Assembly: GCA_009760855.2 (NCBI GenBank)
Contig: WPIO01000039.1
Location: 1,897,001-1,961,000 of the forward strand
Reading direction: 5' to 3'
Length of the DNA stretch: 64,000 nt
DNA from: Cristatella mucedo
Taxonomy: Eukaryota > Bryozoa > Phylactolaemata > Cristatellidae
The notes beneath the pieces are model-generated. The model saw only the letters and a list, made by a program, of their open reading frames with translations. It made no database searches and was not told the origin of the DNA. This document shows, in pieces, positions 23,501 through 34,840 of the stretch (position 1 is the stretch's first letter; the number at the start of each line of letters is the position of its first letter). Position numbers and translations under genes: made by a program.

Positions 23501-26500
23501 TGGCTTTTGTCGGACAGAGTTCCACTGTTTTGAAGCACACCGAGGTATCAATTTTGGTCCATTGTGTCAGAAATGAGGTGAAGCTACCAGATGCCGGCAC
23601 CTGAAATCGTGATTTTGTCACTGCCTTGTTTAGTAGTATGCTGCCACAGTCTTCCCAGTACACCATCTTCCATTCGACTGTCGTAGAGGCAGTGTCATCA
23701 TGCCGTCCTGGTTTGGCTCAAGGGTTAAGGTGCTCATCTTTAATGACCTAGATCGAGGCTCGACCTTCGGCATAAGTGAACCACTTTAATGGAGATTCAG
23801 TTCTCTTAGGGGGCCATACAAATGTATTATATGTATATTTATTTTTATTCCCTAAGACCTAAAGGTTTGCCGATATCATTCTGAAAAGCACTGTCTTAAA
23901 TCATTCTCGGGATGTGGTAAGTTATTTCTGGTCAAGCAAATTGGATTTTAAAGCCCTAATATTTTGCTCGGCGGTTGGTACATTTGGCGGCAAGATAACG
24001 ACTCTAAGCACACTGGTTGGCCAGTGACTTCTTTTTAAAGAATATTTGTTGGATGTTGAGGCAGTGGCTTAGTCGCCTGATGTAAATCCCCCTGCCCACT
24101 ATGATCGATTATGGCAATATTGACAGGCAGCTGAAGTGGGCCTATACCAGTACTGACCTTTTTCATTTCACTAAAGCCTAGGCTCTGGAATGTGCCACAG
24201 CAGAGGAAACAAGAAAGAAGCTGGCTGCCTCTATGGCTGGTCAGACAAGAGAGGACATACAAAAATCGTGGTAGGTCAATGCACTAAACGTATAAATACA
24301 TGCAGCATGTGTTTGTTTTTGGGCTGTCAATACATATTTTCACATGCCGCGCATAACTTTAGTATACTAGGCATCATCGATACCTCATATTGCCTGAACG
24401 AATTTACAGCCACAACAGCTGAAGTCATACTGCATAGTTTTTTTTTTACACTTGGTTGTGATATATGACAATCGTGGGAGCATGTTGCTTTTCGTATTTC
24501 AGTAAGCTTGCACACTTCTGTTGGCCCTATATTTAACCTGAATTTGGGTAGGCCACTGTCATGGTGGATGCCCCAGCCATTTAAATAGTTGTGCGTTCAA
24601 ATGTATATTTGCAACTAGGATTACGGTTACTGGAAGATGGACTGCTGGGACCACAGTCTACGACAAGCATATCATTTTTTGTGCACGGTTATGTACAAGT
24701 ACAAGGTTTAGGAAGTGAAGCGCAGCAGATTCTGGCTGATCGAGTGATTCTGCAACCCTTAACATGCTGCCCCCTTTAAGCAGGCGGTGTTGAGTCACAA
24801 GTGCCAGTACTAAGATTTCTGGTCATTTTAGGTTTTGAACCAAGACGTTCGAAAAGAGACGCCGCTCCAGTTCAGGTTTCGATCTAAATTCTTCCCCGAG
24901 GATGTGTCAGAGGAGCTGATCCAGGATGTCACACAGGTATTGGTGTTACTTAAATTACCTTTATAAGGCGGTGATCGCTTTCGTTCTACTTCTCATGCTG
25001 TGTGCTTGTGAATGCGATGCCTTGGTGTAGTGTAGCAACTGTGAATATCTGTCCTAGCCTATGATTAACAATGGCCGGTGTCTGATTGCAGAGGATGTTC
25101 TTCCTTCAAGTTAAAGAGGGTATCCTGAACGATGACATATATTGTCCCCCTGAAACCTCAGTGCTCTTGGCTTCTTATGCCGTACAAGCAAAGTATGGAG
25201 ACTATATCCCGGATCTCCATTCAAAACCCGGCTTCCTGTCTAATGATCGACTGTTGCCTCAAAGGTATGCTGGTTCACACTAATTCATTCCACGAGCCTG
25301 GTTGAGACTATCTGGGTCGCATAGGTTTGGGCATGCACGAGGGCCCTTTCTGCACGTGAATTTGCAGAGTCTTGGAGCAGCACAAAATGAGCAAGGAGCA
25401 ATGGGAGGAACGCATCGTCAATTGGTATGGCGAACATGCAGGTCTTCTCCGAGAAGATGCAATGCTCGAGTACCTCAAGATTGCACAGGATCTGGAAATG
25501 TACGGAGTCAATTATTTTGATATCAAGAACCGTAAGGGCACCGACCTGTTCCTTGGTGTTGATGCTCTCGGCATAAATATCTACGAGAAGGAAGACAAGT
25601 AAGCTGCTTGGCTAGCTTATTCTTGTGTTATGGCTAGCCGGTTGCTATGTGCTTCATCTCTGCTTCTGCCCTATGTCTTTTTATCTACTTCTATCTCTCA
25701 CGCACGTGTGTGGGTCTGTCTGTTGCATGCCTGAATTGATATGGTGCTTGTATGTTCAGCTGCTGTCTTATAGCTGACCTCTGTCTGCTGCTTCAAACAC
25801 AGACGTGGAAGTTTCCTTTGCCTCTTCACAGGTTGACGCCAAGGATTGGCTTTCCGTGGAGTGAGATCAGGAATATCTCCTTTAATGATAAGAAATTTGT
25901 TATCAAGCCCATCGACAAGAAATCTCCTGTAAGTTGTAGATACAGTCCTTGGTGGTAGCCCGAACATAGGCTTGAGTTGCTGGGTATTTTCCCCTGGCTG
26001 TACACTGATGCCGTTACAGGAACAGCATTCAGTATCTGCTTTGCATTTGAAGCCGAGCAGCTGTGCTATGCACTTCTTAGATTGCCATCAGTAAACGTCA
26101 AAAGCGGTGCTTGAGCTATGTGGGCAGCTCTGCCGGGGTAGGGAGGGGGTGCAACGGAGCTGCTGTGGAGAGCTGCTACGAACTAGCGTGCAACCGGAAG
26201 AGGAGTAGGAGGCAGCGGTCAGCCTAGTTGCTGTCAAGAATGTGAAAATGTGCTCTGCCATGTGCGGGCAATCAACCTAAAGCTGCTATGCCACTATAGT
26301 CAATGCAATAGGGTTTTTAAGTTATAGTAATACTAATAATGCACTTGATAAAGCACCATCGGAGAACTCAAATCTCTTTCTAGGTGCTTTACATTTGCTG
26401 CATGTACCCTGCCCTCCTCTCTGGGTTCGTGCATTGCCAAAGGGCTATAGAAATAGGTGCTAGCAGTGTGCTGTTCATAGAGGGAGCCCGAGACGTGTTT

Positions 26501-29500
26501 GCTATTACACATATAAAGTGTGAGATTGTAGCAGCCTGTTAGCGATAGGTGAGCATAGCTTAGAAATTCGGCAGTAGGCGCTCAGGTTCAATGTAGGTGC
26601 TTGATCGATGGCATTGAATGGTTTTGTAGGCTTTGCTGCTTGATTTGCAGTGCGCTCTCATGTAGCCTCAGTCGAGCACCGAACATGAAATGTCGTCGTG
26701 GCCTGCAAGTCTAGCCTCTGCTGTTGCCGTGTCGGCCGTCCCCTTCGCTCGCTCTTGTGCTCCGCTGGCCAGCCTTCTCTCTCTCTCTCTCTCTCGAACC
26801 GGTGGCCTTCGTCGTGCCTGCAGCTATGGCGCTCGCTCGAGCTTCGCTCCAGCTGATCGTGTCCACACTACTGCCCCTTGCGCTGCAGGACTTTGTGTTC
26901 ATGACGCCTCGTCTGCGAATCAGCAAGCGCATCCTGGCGCTGTGCATGGGCAACCACGAGCTATACATGCGCCGACGACGCCCTGACTCGATCGAGGTGC
27001 AGCAGATGAAAGCTCAGGCCAAGGAAGAGAAGCATGCTCGCGAGCAGCGCGAGTAAGTGGCCCGTCGGCCGCAGCAGCAACTCGGTCGGCCGTGCGCGCT
27101 CCCGTTACCCGCGGCCTCTGTGCAGGAGCCACTGCGCCTCTGACGCGTACGCTTGCATCTGCCCGTCCTGGCAGGAAGCTGCTGGCCGACGAGAAGCGTC
27201 GGCGCGAGGAGGCGGAGCGCAGCAAGCAGGAGCTCGAGCAGCGCCTCAAGCAGTACGCCGAGGAGGCAGAGATAGCAAAGCGAGGTGAGTGCTGCGTGCG
27301 TGCTTGCCTGCTCTTCATGCCGTGCCCCAGATGTCAGCTTTGTGGTGTCGCTTGGTGCCCGTAGTCGGGGCGACGCAGCCTAATGCATTCTGAACCCGGA
27401 TTGGGACGGCCAGCCGACTGCAGGCATTACGAGCTGCCCCCCTCCCTCCGAGCTCGGTCTCTTGCCCCATCGTCCCTCGAATCCTTATGGTCTCTCGTTC
27501 ACGTTCCTTCTGGCGCCGTTGCTCCCAGCAGTGCAGGCATGCAGTGCAGCCAGCACCAGAATCAGTGCTGGCTGAAATAGGGGCGGTCCGACCGTCGATG
27601 ACGAGCAAATGTCATTCTCCTCGTCGTCATTCCGCCCCCGAGCAGACCTGGAGCTGAAGAACGAGAAGACACGCCAGCTGGAGCTGCAGGCCAAGCAAGC
27701 GGAGGAGGAGCGGCGGCAGCTGGACGCGGCGCGGCAGCGCGCCGAGGAGGCGCAGCGGCTCGCCGTCGAGGCCGCCCTGGCCGAGAAGGACGAGCGCGAT
27801 CGGCTGGAACGCAAGGCGGCCGAGGCGCGAGCCGAGGTGGAGCGGGCCGAGCGCGAGGCAGCCGACAAGGCGCAGGAGGCGCAGCGCGTGCTGCTCGAGC
27901 TCGAGGAGGCAAGGTGAGATGGCTGGATCGTTTCGTCGTCTGGTTCTATGCCCAAGCGCTGCTGCTGCCAGTCGGCAATCCTACGGCACGCTAAAGCGCA
28001 AGCTCGAAAAGAAAAACGCACCCACAGTCACGCCGCCGTCAGCAGCGGCCGATTGGACTGGGCATTTTGCCTGCTCGAGCTCTCTCATCGTCATGGCCGG
28101 CCGCTGGAAGTCGGGCGATTGCCATTGGCGTGCTTGTGTGTGCACGCTTGGTCCCGCACGTGACCTGTCCCGTGACCCTTCCGGTATGCGATCTCGCAGC
28201 TAGGGGTTGTCGATGCTTTAGCTGCAAGCGATTCTGTCGGATTGTAGGATGCGCATGGAAGAGGACCGTAAGATGTATGAGGAGCGCCTGAGCCACCCGG
28301 TGACCGTCTACGTGCAGGAGCAGCACGAGCCGCCAGCACCGGCCACGGCTGGCAACGGTGGCCATGGGGACGACGAGAAGGAAGAGAACGAGGATGACGG
28401 TGACACCGAGCACGGTATGAGTTGCTGTCTGTTCGACATAATGTCGTCAAGGGGTTTTACCTGTAGAAGATGTTTTTGTGGCATCTCGCGTGCTCGTTGA
28501 TCTTCCCTACCTTCGTCTGTTAGTGTGTCTTTGCAGCTGGCTGGTATTTTGTAATGTGTTTTGAAAAAATGCGTCTCGATTGCCCTTTCCAATGCTATTT
28601 CTATGTTGTCTATCTCTATGTATCGCAAGACTTGGTTAAGCATGCCCTTTATAGTAATAGTAATTCGTTGTTTAGTGCCCTAAGAGAACTAAATGTTTAC
28701 CCGGGCACTTAGCAACTTTTCGAGGCTGATGTATCCTTAGTTATAATCGAGGATGCACGGCATCTATGGTATCATGCTTAGTTAAGCCAGCCTGCTAAAG
28801 CATGCGAGTAGACCCTTGGGGCCACCGGTTTGTGAGACCTCTGATTAGTAGCATGCAGCAAACTATGTAATATGTATGCATGCAAAACCCGCGGAAACAA
28901 ACAAGACTTGAGTTCACTTGGACGCAGGGAGAGCATGTCTTTTGCTGAGACACAGGTGGTGCAAAGTCCTTGCAGAGGTGGTGATAGATGCCAAAGTAAG
29001 TTCTTGGTTTTTGTGGGCATGCAAGCTGAGGGTTCGATCACCAAAAGATTTCGATGAGCACAATCGATGGTAAGACAACGAGCAGCTGATAAGCATTTGA
29101 GAGCTCACTGGTATAATGAGTAGGTCTGATGGTTGGACTGGTGCAGGTGCCCTGTAGGTCAGAGGGGATTTTACAGTCGATTCTATGCTTGATAGGGAAT
29201 CAGTGAAAGTTTAGATGGAAGTGCCAGGCACGCCGTTGACGACAGACCAAACAAACTGCCCAGTTTTGCATAAGTTTCAGATGATTCATAGCACAAGTCC
29301 TGAATAAAGGCAAATGCAATAATCTATATGCGATGACACACACGCACGCACGAACTAGATTAGGTTTAGTAATATTTTTTGAGCTGGCTCTGATTTTGAC
29401 CATGTTTCTTGGCTGAACGTAGGCTGACTTTACCATGGATGCAATGCGCTTATCTAATGACAAGTGACACGTCGTTTTGAAGAAGCATGCCCCGATTATG

Positions 29501-32049
29501 TGCAGACGTCATTGGCTAGGTATTTAGCGAACCAATCTTGAGGAAGAGGTCTTTAACTTCGGCTTACTTTAGCTTTCCTGTAACTATTAGGTTGTTCTTA
29601 TCGTCGTTAAGCTTAAGGAAATTAGTGGCTTTAAATTAGGCAGCATCGACAGCCAGATTTATAGAAATTAATGATCAGCCATAACTGTCTTGAGAGTATC
29701 GACTAGAGATCCTGGCGATCTATGTCTGCAGGTCATGGTGGGCACACTTGTGACAAATCCAGCGTATGTGCACCTAAGGTGCTGAAGCATAGGGAGTAGA
29801 GGAGTTAGAGGGACTTTGTCATGTCTCATATGAGAAGAAGTCTGTTGGTCTATCGCTTGCCTATTATGAGGATATTCAGTAACTTTCAAATTTAAATTAA
29901 AATAAATTTAAAAATAACTTTTAAATTTCAGCAGCAGGGCTGCTTGCTCGGGTCTTCCTTGTGCTTTCGCGTGTTGCTGAAGTGGTGCATGTTTTCACTT
30001 ACCAATGGACATGCTTTCTTTCCAGCCAAATGCATATTAAGAGGTTTAGTTCTCTTAGGGTGCTACCCGAGCAATTACTGATATTAGTTAACTGTTTTGT
30101 GGGCTCCACCAGCAGAGACAGCTCTAGCTCGATAAGAATCCGGAAACTTCTAATTTAGTAGTGCGACTGGATGTCGTTCTGGCTTCCGTAGTCTTTGCTT
30201 GCTTGGCTGCCTTTTGCTTGATCGAGTAGCTTTGACGTACTTATTATATGGTGCAGCCTCACGTGGTTGTAAGGATCAAAAACACCCACAGGCCCTATTG
30301 GGAATTTCTGCCAGCCACTTCTAGCTCCACATTTTTGAAAGTGACTTCATTGCAGCACTGTCACACTTCTTTTGCCATGTAATAGTAAGTGCCTAGTGCG
30401 TTCATCTTTAACCTAGCCGTAAACCAAACCCGAGTTAATTGCAGGCATCTTTTGCCATCGGTATAGTTTCACAGTACAACTTGTGCGGTGGCATCTTCGA
30501 AGTAATGAGTTCGTGAAATACTAGATACTTGTTCATCTTTAGTATGTCGCGTCTTGATGCAGAAGTTGAACCCCTTCTTACGCATGCCTTTTGCACAGGC
30601 ACACACGGGAAGTTGACGTAGATAGGACTTTAAATCGTGCAGAAAATGTGTGAAAAATTTTATGCATTTAGAAAGACAGATGTGGAGCAGTTTTACTAAT
30701 ATCTTATTTCGGACCAGGCTTCTTCGTCAGCCTTCAAATGCCCGATGCAACTATACCCAGCTACCTTGGCAATCAATAAGTGATATTTCCGACGGCTGCA
30801 CTGCAGCCTTGATTGTTTTGTCTTCTCTGAATTAATTGGTTGGACTGCCCAGGGCGTGCTAGCACAATGGATGGCCTTATACGAGCTTCAGTTGCACAGT
30901 CGATGCTGCTATAGTGTCAGTCTCACAGTTGGTGCTGCTATGAACCTCGTAATTGGTTTACAATATGTGCTGTTTCAGCTGCTGAGCTGCATTACAACGA
31001 GAACGAGCCAGTACCACGTCCAGAGGAGGAACGTGAGACTGCGGCAGCTAAGAATGCACGTCTGCAAAAGCAGCTTAATGTAAGTTTGAGAAAATGCAGG
31101 TGTTGACCCTTTATAATAATTTGGTTGCTGGAAGGGGGGTTTGGGCTCACTCATGCCGTCAGCGAAGCAGCAGCCGTTGCTCGGCACAGGCTTAGGCAAA
31201 GAATAGTCGACCCCCCCCCCCCCGAGCAAGCAAATCAAGAGACACGATGAGGTGAGGGAATCGCTGAGCCTTTCGAAGGCCACTCAGATATAAGGGGGTA
31301 TCCCTTCTTAGATGGGCAGCTCCTGCACTAGAACTACTGTGTCGCTAGTGTTGCCACACCGACAAGCAAGCGGCATGACACTCTTGCCATCTGCTTCAAG
31401 AAACCGAAGTGGCACATGCAGTTGCACATTATTTTGCTGGCTGAGCCCTACCCCTTACTCGTCGTGTCGAGCTATTAGGTGTGGTGGAGATGAGGTCCGT
31501 CGTTTTGCTCGTCAAAGGGCACGTGTGGGGGGGCAAATGGATCGCAGCCTCTCTTTTTTCTTGCCTGATTTATCGGTATTGGCTGTCGGCAAGTGTGGTT
31601 CACGTGCAGGCAGTGGTAGTGGCTTTCTCTGCAGGCTTAGTAACATTAGGTCTGCTTTGTCATACTTACATTCCCATCATTACCCCTCACCGGCACAGGC
31701 CGATCCAGGTAGTGCCTTCCACCCCAAAGTTTATATGGCTCGACTCGGCTTGTCCTCCTGCACGAACCATATTCGACGGCCTACAGAGCTCCTGTTCCAC
31801 GGTGCAGGTTTGACCGGAACCAGGTAGACGGTCACTTATCGTTTGCCATGAGCAGTGGCACCGGGTCTGCGTGGCTGCTTGCAGGACCTGAAGTCGCAGC
31901 TGAAAGGATCCGCCGATCAGACCAAGCAGACAAAGGAGGATAAGCTTCACCTCGAGAACGTCGCTCAAGGCCGTGACAAGTACAAGACCCTTCGCGAGAT
32001 CCGCCGAGGCAACACCAAGAAGAGGGTGGACGAGTTCGAGGCCCTGTAG
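20517..32049 (+). CDS. Ezrin/radixin/moesin (ERM) family membrane-cytoskeleton linker, 13 coding exons
   Basis: ERM proteins link plasma-membrane proteins to cortical actin. An N-terminal FERM domain binds PIP2 and membrane partners, and the C-terminal tail binds F-actin or folds back on the FERM domain until a C-terminal threonine is phosphorylated. I joined 13 GT-AG-bounded exons: 20517-20528, 21399-21482, 22700-22795, 24832-24936, 25092-25264, 25368-25598, 25832-25928, 26889-27052, 27175-27284, 27646-27913, 28248-28414, 30979-31079 and 31885-32049. They total 1773 nt in one frame (590 aa; human ezrin has 586). Visible features: start [20 protein letters not shown] about 1-297; lysine pairs at 254/255 and 263/264 matching ezrin's PIP2 site; a charged alpha-helical region about 298-450; a Pro/acidic linker; and C-terminal [18 protein letters not shown] with the regulatory Thr at 571, ending EFEAL. 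I cannot tell ezrin, radixin and moesin apart, because invertebrates usually have a single ERM gene. Confidence 0.97.
21211..21332. repeat. Intronic inverted repeat (possible hairpin)
   Basis: GCTGCCGGCTG at 21270-21280 pairs with CAGCCGGCAGC at 21306-21316. An outer, bulged arm pairs the GT-rich stretch near 21211-21227 with CCATCACCCACCCACT near 21316-21331. It lies about 65 bases before ERM exon 2. Confidence 0.6.
21399..21482 (+). CDS. ERM exon 2 (residues 5-32)
   Basis: Encodes [16 protein letters not shown] and ends KQLFDQ, the first strands of the FERM F1 lobe. Acceptor CTTGTAG, donor GTAATG; phase 0 at both ends. Confidence 0.96.
21820..22035 (-). repeat. Degenerate LINE-C 3' fragment, minus
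   Basis: The reverse strand reads like [14 protein letters not shown] followed by the LINE-C tail, in ERM intron 2. Strongly diverged. Confidence 0.45.
22700..22795 (+). CDS. ERM exon 3 (residues 33-64)
   Basis: Encodes [17 protein letters not shown] through WLKLNKK (F1 lobe). The donor GTACTC is followed almost at once by a long GT/GC repeat. Confidence 0.96.
22796..22918. repeat. GT-rich microsatellite at the ERM exon 3 donor
   Basis: GTGTGT and GCGCGTGC alternate for about 115 bases, beginning within six bases of the 5' splice site, so the pre-mRNA carries a UG-rich tract there. Confidence 0.95.
23703..23835 (+). repeat. tRNA-derived SINE-A, diverged
   Basis: Box A GGCTCAAGGGTTAAGGTGCT; box B is degraded (ATCGAGGCTCGACC). 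The tail AATGGAGATTCAGTTCTCTT and GGGCCATACAAATGTATTAT keeps the family 3' end. ERM intron 3. Confidence 0.75.
24832..24936 (+). CDS. ERM exon 4 (residues 65-99)
   Basis: Encodes [20 protein letters not shown] then [15 protein letters not shown], the end of F1 and the linker to F2. Acceptor TTTTAG, donor GTATTG; phase 0. Confidence 0.96.
25092..25264 (+). CDS. ERM exon 5 (residues 100-157)
   Basis: Encodes [20 protein letters not shown] onward to RLLPQ (F2 lobe). It ends two bases into an Arg codon completed by the next exon; donor GTATGC. Confidence 0.96.
25368..25598 (+). CDS. ERM exon 6 (residues 157-234)
   Basis: Encodes [16 protein letters not shown], then [18 protein letters not shown] and [13 protein letters not shown], the rest of F2 and the start of F3. 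Donor GTAAGC; the Lys codon is split with exon 7. Confidence 0.97.
25832..25928 (+). CDS. ERM exon 7 (residues 234-266)
   Basis: Encodes [20 protein letters not shown] then [12 protein letters not shown] (F3 lobe), including both lysine pairs of the PIP2-binding patch. Donor GTAAGT. Confidence 0.97.
26322..26402 (-). repeat. LINE-C 3' tail fragment, minus
   Basis: Reads AATAATGCACTTGATAAAGC, ACCATCGGAGAACTCAAATC and TCTTTCTAGGTGCTTTACAT. It is in ERM intron 7. Confidence 0.7.
26889..27052 (+). CDS. ERM exon 8 (residues 267-321)
   Basis: Encodes [39 protein letters not shown] and a basic helix start: the end of FERM and the beginning of the alpha-helical domain. GC content rises sharply from this exon on. 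Confidence 0.97.
27175..27284 (+). CDS. ERM exon 9 (residues 321-358)
   Basis: Encodes a charged helix ([20 protein letters not shown], then [14 protein letters not shown]). Acceptor CCTGGCAG; it ends one base into a codon before GTGAGT. Confidence 0.92.
27646..27913 (+). CDS. ERM exon 10 (residues 358-447)
   Basis: About 90 residues of uninterrupted Glu/Arg/Ala/Leu coiled-coil helix ([20 protein letters not shown] at the start, VLLELEEA at the end), extremely GC-rich at third positions. Acceptor CCCGAGCAG, donor GTGAGA. Confidence 0.93.
28248..28414 (+). CDS. ERM exon 11 (residues 447-503)
   Basis: Encodes the helix end ([20 protein letters not shown]), then a Pro/Ala stretch and a run of Glu/Asp: the flexible linker before the C-terminal domain. 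This is the least conserved part of the family. Acceptor GGATTGTAG, donor GTATGA. Confidence 0.9.
28905..29290 (-). repeat. Degenerate LINE-C coding fragment, minus
   Basis: The reverse strand gives [15 protein letters not shown], which matches SFGDRAFSSYAPKAWN of intact copies, and farther on [14 protein letters not shown], which matches the LVQNSAARLVCRE segment. It lies in the large ERM intron 11. Confidence 0.65.
30979..31079 (+). CDS. ERM exon 12 (residues 503-536)
   Basis: Encodes [20 protein letters not shown] then [13 protein letters not shown], the start of the C-terminal ERM-association region. Acceptor CTGTTTCAG, donor GTAAGT; a 2.56 kb intron precedes it. Confidence 0.93.
31885..32049 (+). 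CDS. ERM exon 13 (residues 537-590, stop)
   Basis: Encodes [20 protein letters not shown], then [19 protein letters not shown] and VDEFEAL followed by TAG: the F-actin-binding and FERM-masking tail with regulatory Thr571. Confidence 0.98.
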   Translation, partial: DLKSQLKGSADQTKQTKEDKLHLENVAQGRDKYKTLREIRRGNTKKRVDEFEAL

Positions 32050-33086
32050 GCCTCGACAGCAACACGTGCGTTGGACACGGACCTTAGCCATAGCTCCGGC
32101 CCGATGCCACCGATGCCGGCTGCTTGTAGCCCGTTCTTGCTGTGGTCTCGCACGAGACGTTGCTTGCTGGACGACGTGCCTGGGTGCATACATTCTACGC
32201 GCTTGCGCTTAGCTTAGACGGTTCTAGAAAGCTTCCTGGGTGCCACTCTGGCACAGGCGACTCGCACGCTTGTTGCATGCATGCCATTTTGGAAGGCATC
32301 AGCTTGCGTGCATACCACCAAGGGAGCAAGGGCGCCTGGCTATAGCAGCCGTGCAGGCAGGAGGCGAGGCGAAATGCTGCCCGTGCGGCACATCTTGAGA
32401 ACAATTTTGTTTGTGTGCTGTCACTGTGATGGCTGCTTTAGAAGGCTTGCCGAGCGCTCAGCCAGCGCTGGCACCTGCTAACTGCCACGGCTTGCTGTGT
32501 TCCGTTGTGAGCATGTGATAGATGGTCCGGAACAAGCTTCTGCTGCTTTGCCGTGTAGCTACATCTCCTACCCTTACCGTTCACAGATCTGCTGCCAGTT
32601 ATGTAATCTTTGCTAAACTTTTTTTTTGTACCAGCTCAGTTTGTTACGGTTCGTTGCAATGCCCATTAGTGGTAAGGTTGGGTTGTTGGGGACGAGGCGA
32701 CGAGATGACTTTCTCTGGCTGCTTACATCACTCGAGCCGACTTGATAGGTTTCTCACAGCCTGCTGTGTGCACACCGGCAAGGTGTTCTGCTAATGCGGG
32801 TCACCGTGTGAGTTTTGTTGTATAAGGTGGCAGCAGACTTTATCTCACGTTTCACTTGGTATTTATACGCCGAGTCTCGTGCATATCATGAGGCAGAGAT
32901 AAACATCTTGGGTTCGCAGCAGTGCATACTAACAAAGCTGCTGGGCGTGGTCAGCCGCCGGCCACAGGATCAAAGGCAGTGCAGGGTTGTTTTCGTGACC
33001 TAAGCAACGTGTGTCGTTTGTTGCATAATTAGTCTTTATAAAAACCATGTTTCTCGATCTGACTTTCTAATGCATAAAACGTGTGA

Positions 33087-33092
33087 AATAAA
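33087..33092 (+). terminator. Candidate ERM polyadenylation signal AATAAA
   Basis: First clear AATAAA on the plus strand after the ERM stop codon, giving a 3' UTR of about 1.04 kb. No transcript evidence. Confidence 0.45.
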
Positions 33093-34700
33093 CATTTGTT
33101 ATTTAAGTATGGCAGCAGGCTTGCCTTTTTGTCGATCCTAAAATGTGGTGTCTCATGTGCAGGTGCCGACGTCGATTTCAGATTTGGTGTGCAACTCCGG
33201 TCACTACTCAAATCTCACCAAGTCCTAGTAAGTAGAGACTGTTCTAAAAACCCACAGGTCATAACAGTGAACTCGAGACTCACTCTAGGCACTTCACCTC
33301 TCGATCTCTCTTGGGAGCAGCAGTTTCTGAGTGATGGAGCATCGCATTACCGAGTTCTCAGCGTCGTTTATAGTGAGAGTCCCGAAGATGAAGATGATAA
33401 AGAATGATACAGAAAAAAATCCATCACCTTCCTGATTGTACACTGCCTCTGATCTAGAAAATCAAGTTTCCCGAGTTAAGTACTTTGTTGGTTTACATAA
33501 TAATACTGATGTGGTACATAAATCTGGGAGAATTAAATCTCGGTTTATGCTCTGTATGCTGGAAAGAAGAAAGCGATCCAATTGGTTATTGATATGCCAC
33601 AAGGTCGAAGTATCTGCTGAGAGTAACTTTAAGATTTTCAGCTTTGAAAATTTCCTTAAATCAGAGGATACCGCATCGTAGTCTAAGTTCTCTCTGTCTT
33701 GCTTCTCTCTCTCCCTCGAAACCTCACTCTATCAAGATGTAAACGAGTTGTGTGTGCGTGCTTACGTGTGCATGTATGCGTGTGTGAGACTGAGTGTCGA
33801 GCCGAGTGTATGTGGGGGAAGTGCGTGCGTGTGTATGTTGCTTTCCTTGTCTCCCACTCTTTCTCTCTCCCTCTCCGTGTGAGTTTTATCAAGGTTCAAT
33901 TGTCTGCCTATATTTATGAAGAAACGAGTTCTAAGCTTTCGGGGCATATGAGCTGAGGCCACGGTCTCCAGAATATTGAGGTTTATAGGAGGTGCAGGAA
34001 AACGATCTTGGGTGCATTTCGGATTCGTATTCTAAAGGCAGATAGTGAATGGGCTTAAAGTGAGTGACGCAACCTTGCAGTCGGTGAACTGCTTGATGAC
34101 CCAGTGCAGGTCGGAGAAAGTGGTATAACGTCGCAGTAGCTACGTTCACGATAGACAAGGCTAGCTACAGTTTTGCAACAACTGTAAGAGTCTTATTGTT
34201 GGTAGGGATTTTAGAATTCTGGAGGGGATGTAAACAAAGGATGGATCAGCTTGGCTGTTATTCTCATCTAAGCAGTCACGAATTTTTGTAATGTTGGTAG
34301 CTGAATGTAGGCTTGAAAGAATGGCTCGTAAGCGGAGTTCCTTCCTGTACCGACACTGATTACGAGGGTGAAAATTACAGCGGCCTGGCTGTTCGTTGCC
34401 GAGTGAACTCAGCTTCTGATTGACGGTACCATTATTTTAAAAATACAGAAATATCTTCTTAATTGTAGTAGTAGTTCCGACTTGCTTTAAGTACTTTACT
34501 TTGACTCAGTCAATATTTTTTATGGCCATAAACGAAAGCTTGCGAGTTTAGGTTCTGCTATCCTCCGTCAGAGCCGACTTAAAGTAGCAAAATCAGACCG
34601 TATGTAGAGTTGGCCCACCCCTACATTCTGCTCTTGCATGATTAAGTAGCCGATGTCCTGCATACGCTCGATTGACATGGTGGATGTGACCAAATAATGC
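33093..34700. other. Intergenic, mostly unassigned; LINE-C fragment at 33955-34165 (minus)
   Basis: The reverse strand of 33955-34165 reads like the LINE-C C-terminus (RGLSSYAPKA and LGHQAVHRLQG segments). The rest shows short CT-rich and GT-rich patches (33690-33880) and no recognisable gene. Confidence 0.5.
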
Positions 34701-34840
34701 CGAGCTGGTTTGGTCTAACGGTTTAAGGTGCTCGCCCCGACCGAGGTCAGGCAGAGGTCGTGGGCTCGAGCCCTGAGGCATATGTGAAGCGCCTGAATAG
34801 AGATTAAATTCCCTTGGGGTGCTATACAAATGAATTATTT
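34701..34840 (+). repeat. tRNA-derived SINE-A, well preserved
   Basis: Box A TGGTCTAACGGTTTAAGGTG, box B GTCGTGGGCTCGAGCCC, then GTGAAGCGCCTGAATAGAGA, TTAAATTCCCTTGGGGTGC and ATACAAATGAATTATT. This is the best copy for aligning the SINE tail with the LINE-C tail. Confidence 0.88.

Noticed and set aside
27485-28021. 178-codon Ser/Ala/Arg-rich frame, minus strand
   Set aside because: Shadow of the GC-rich coiled-coil exons of the ERM gene on the opposite strand.
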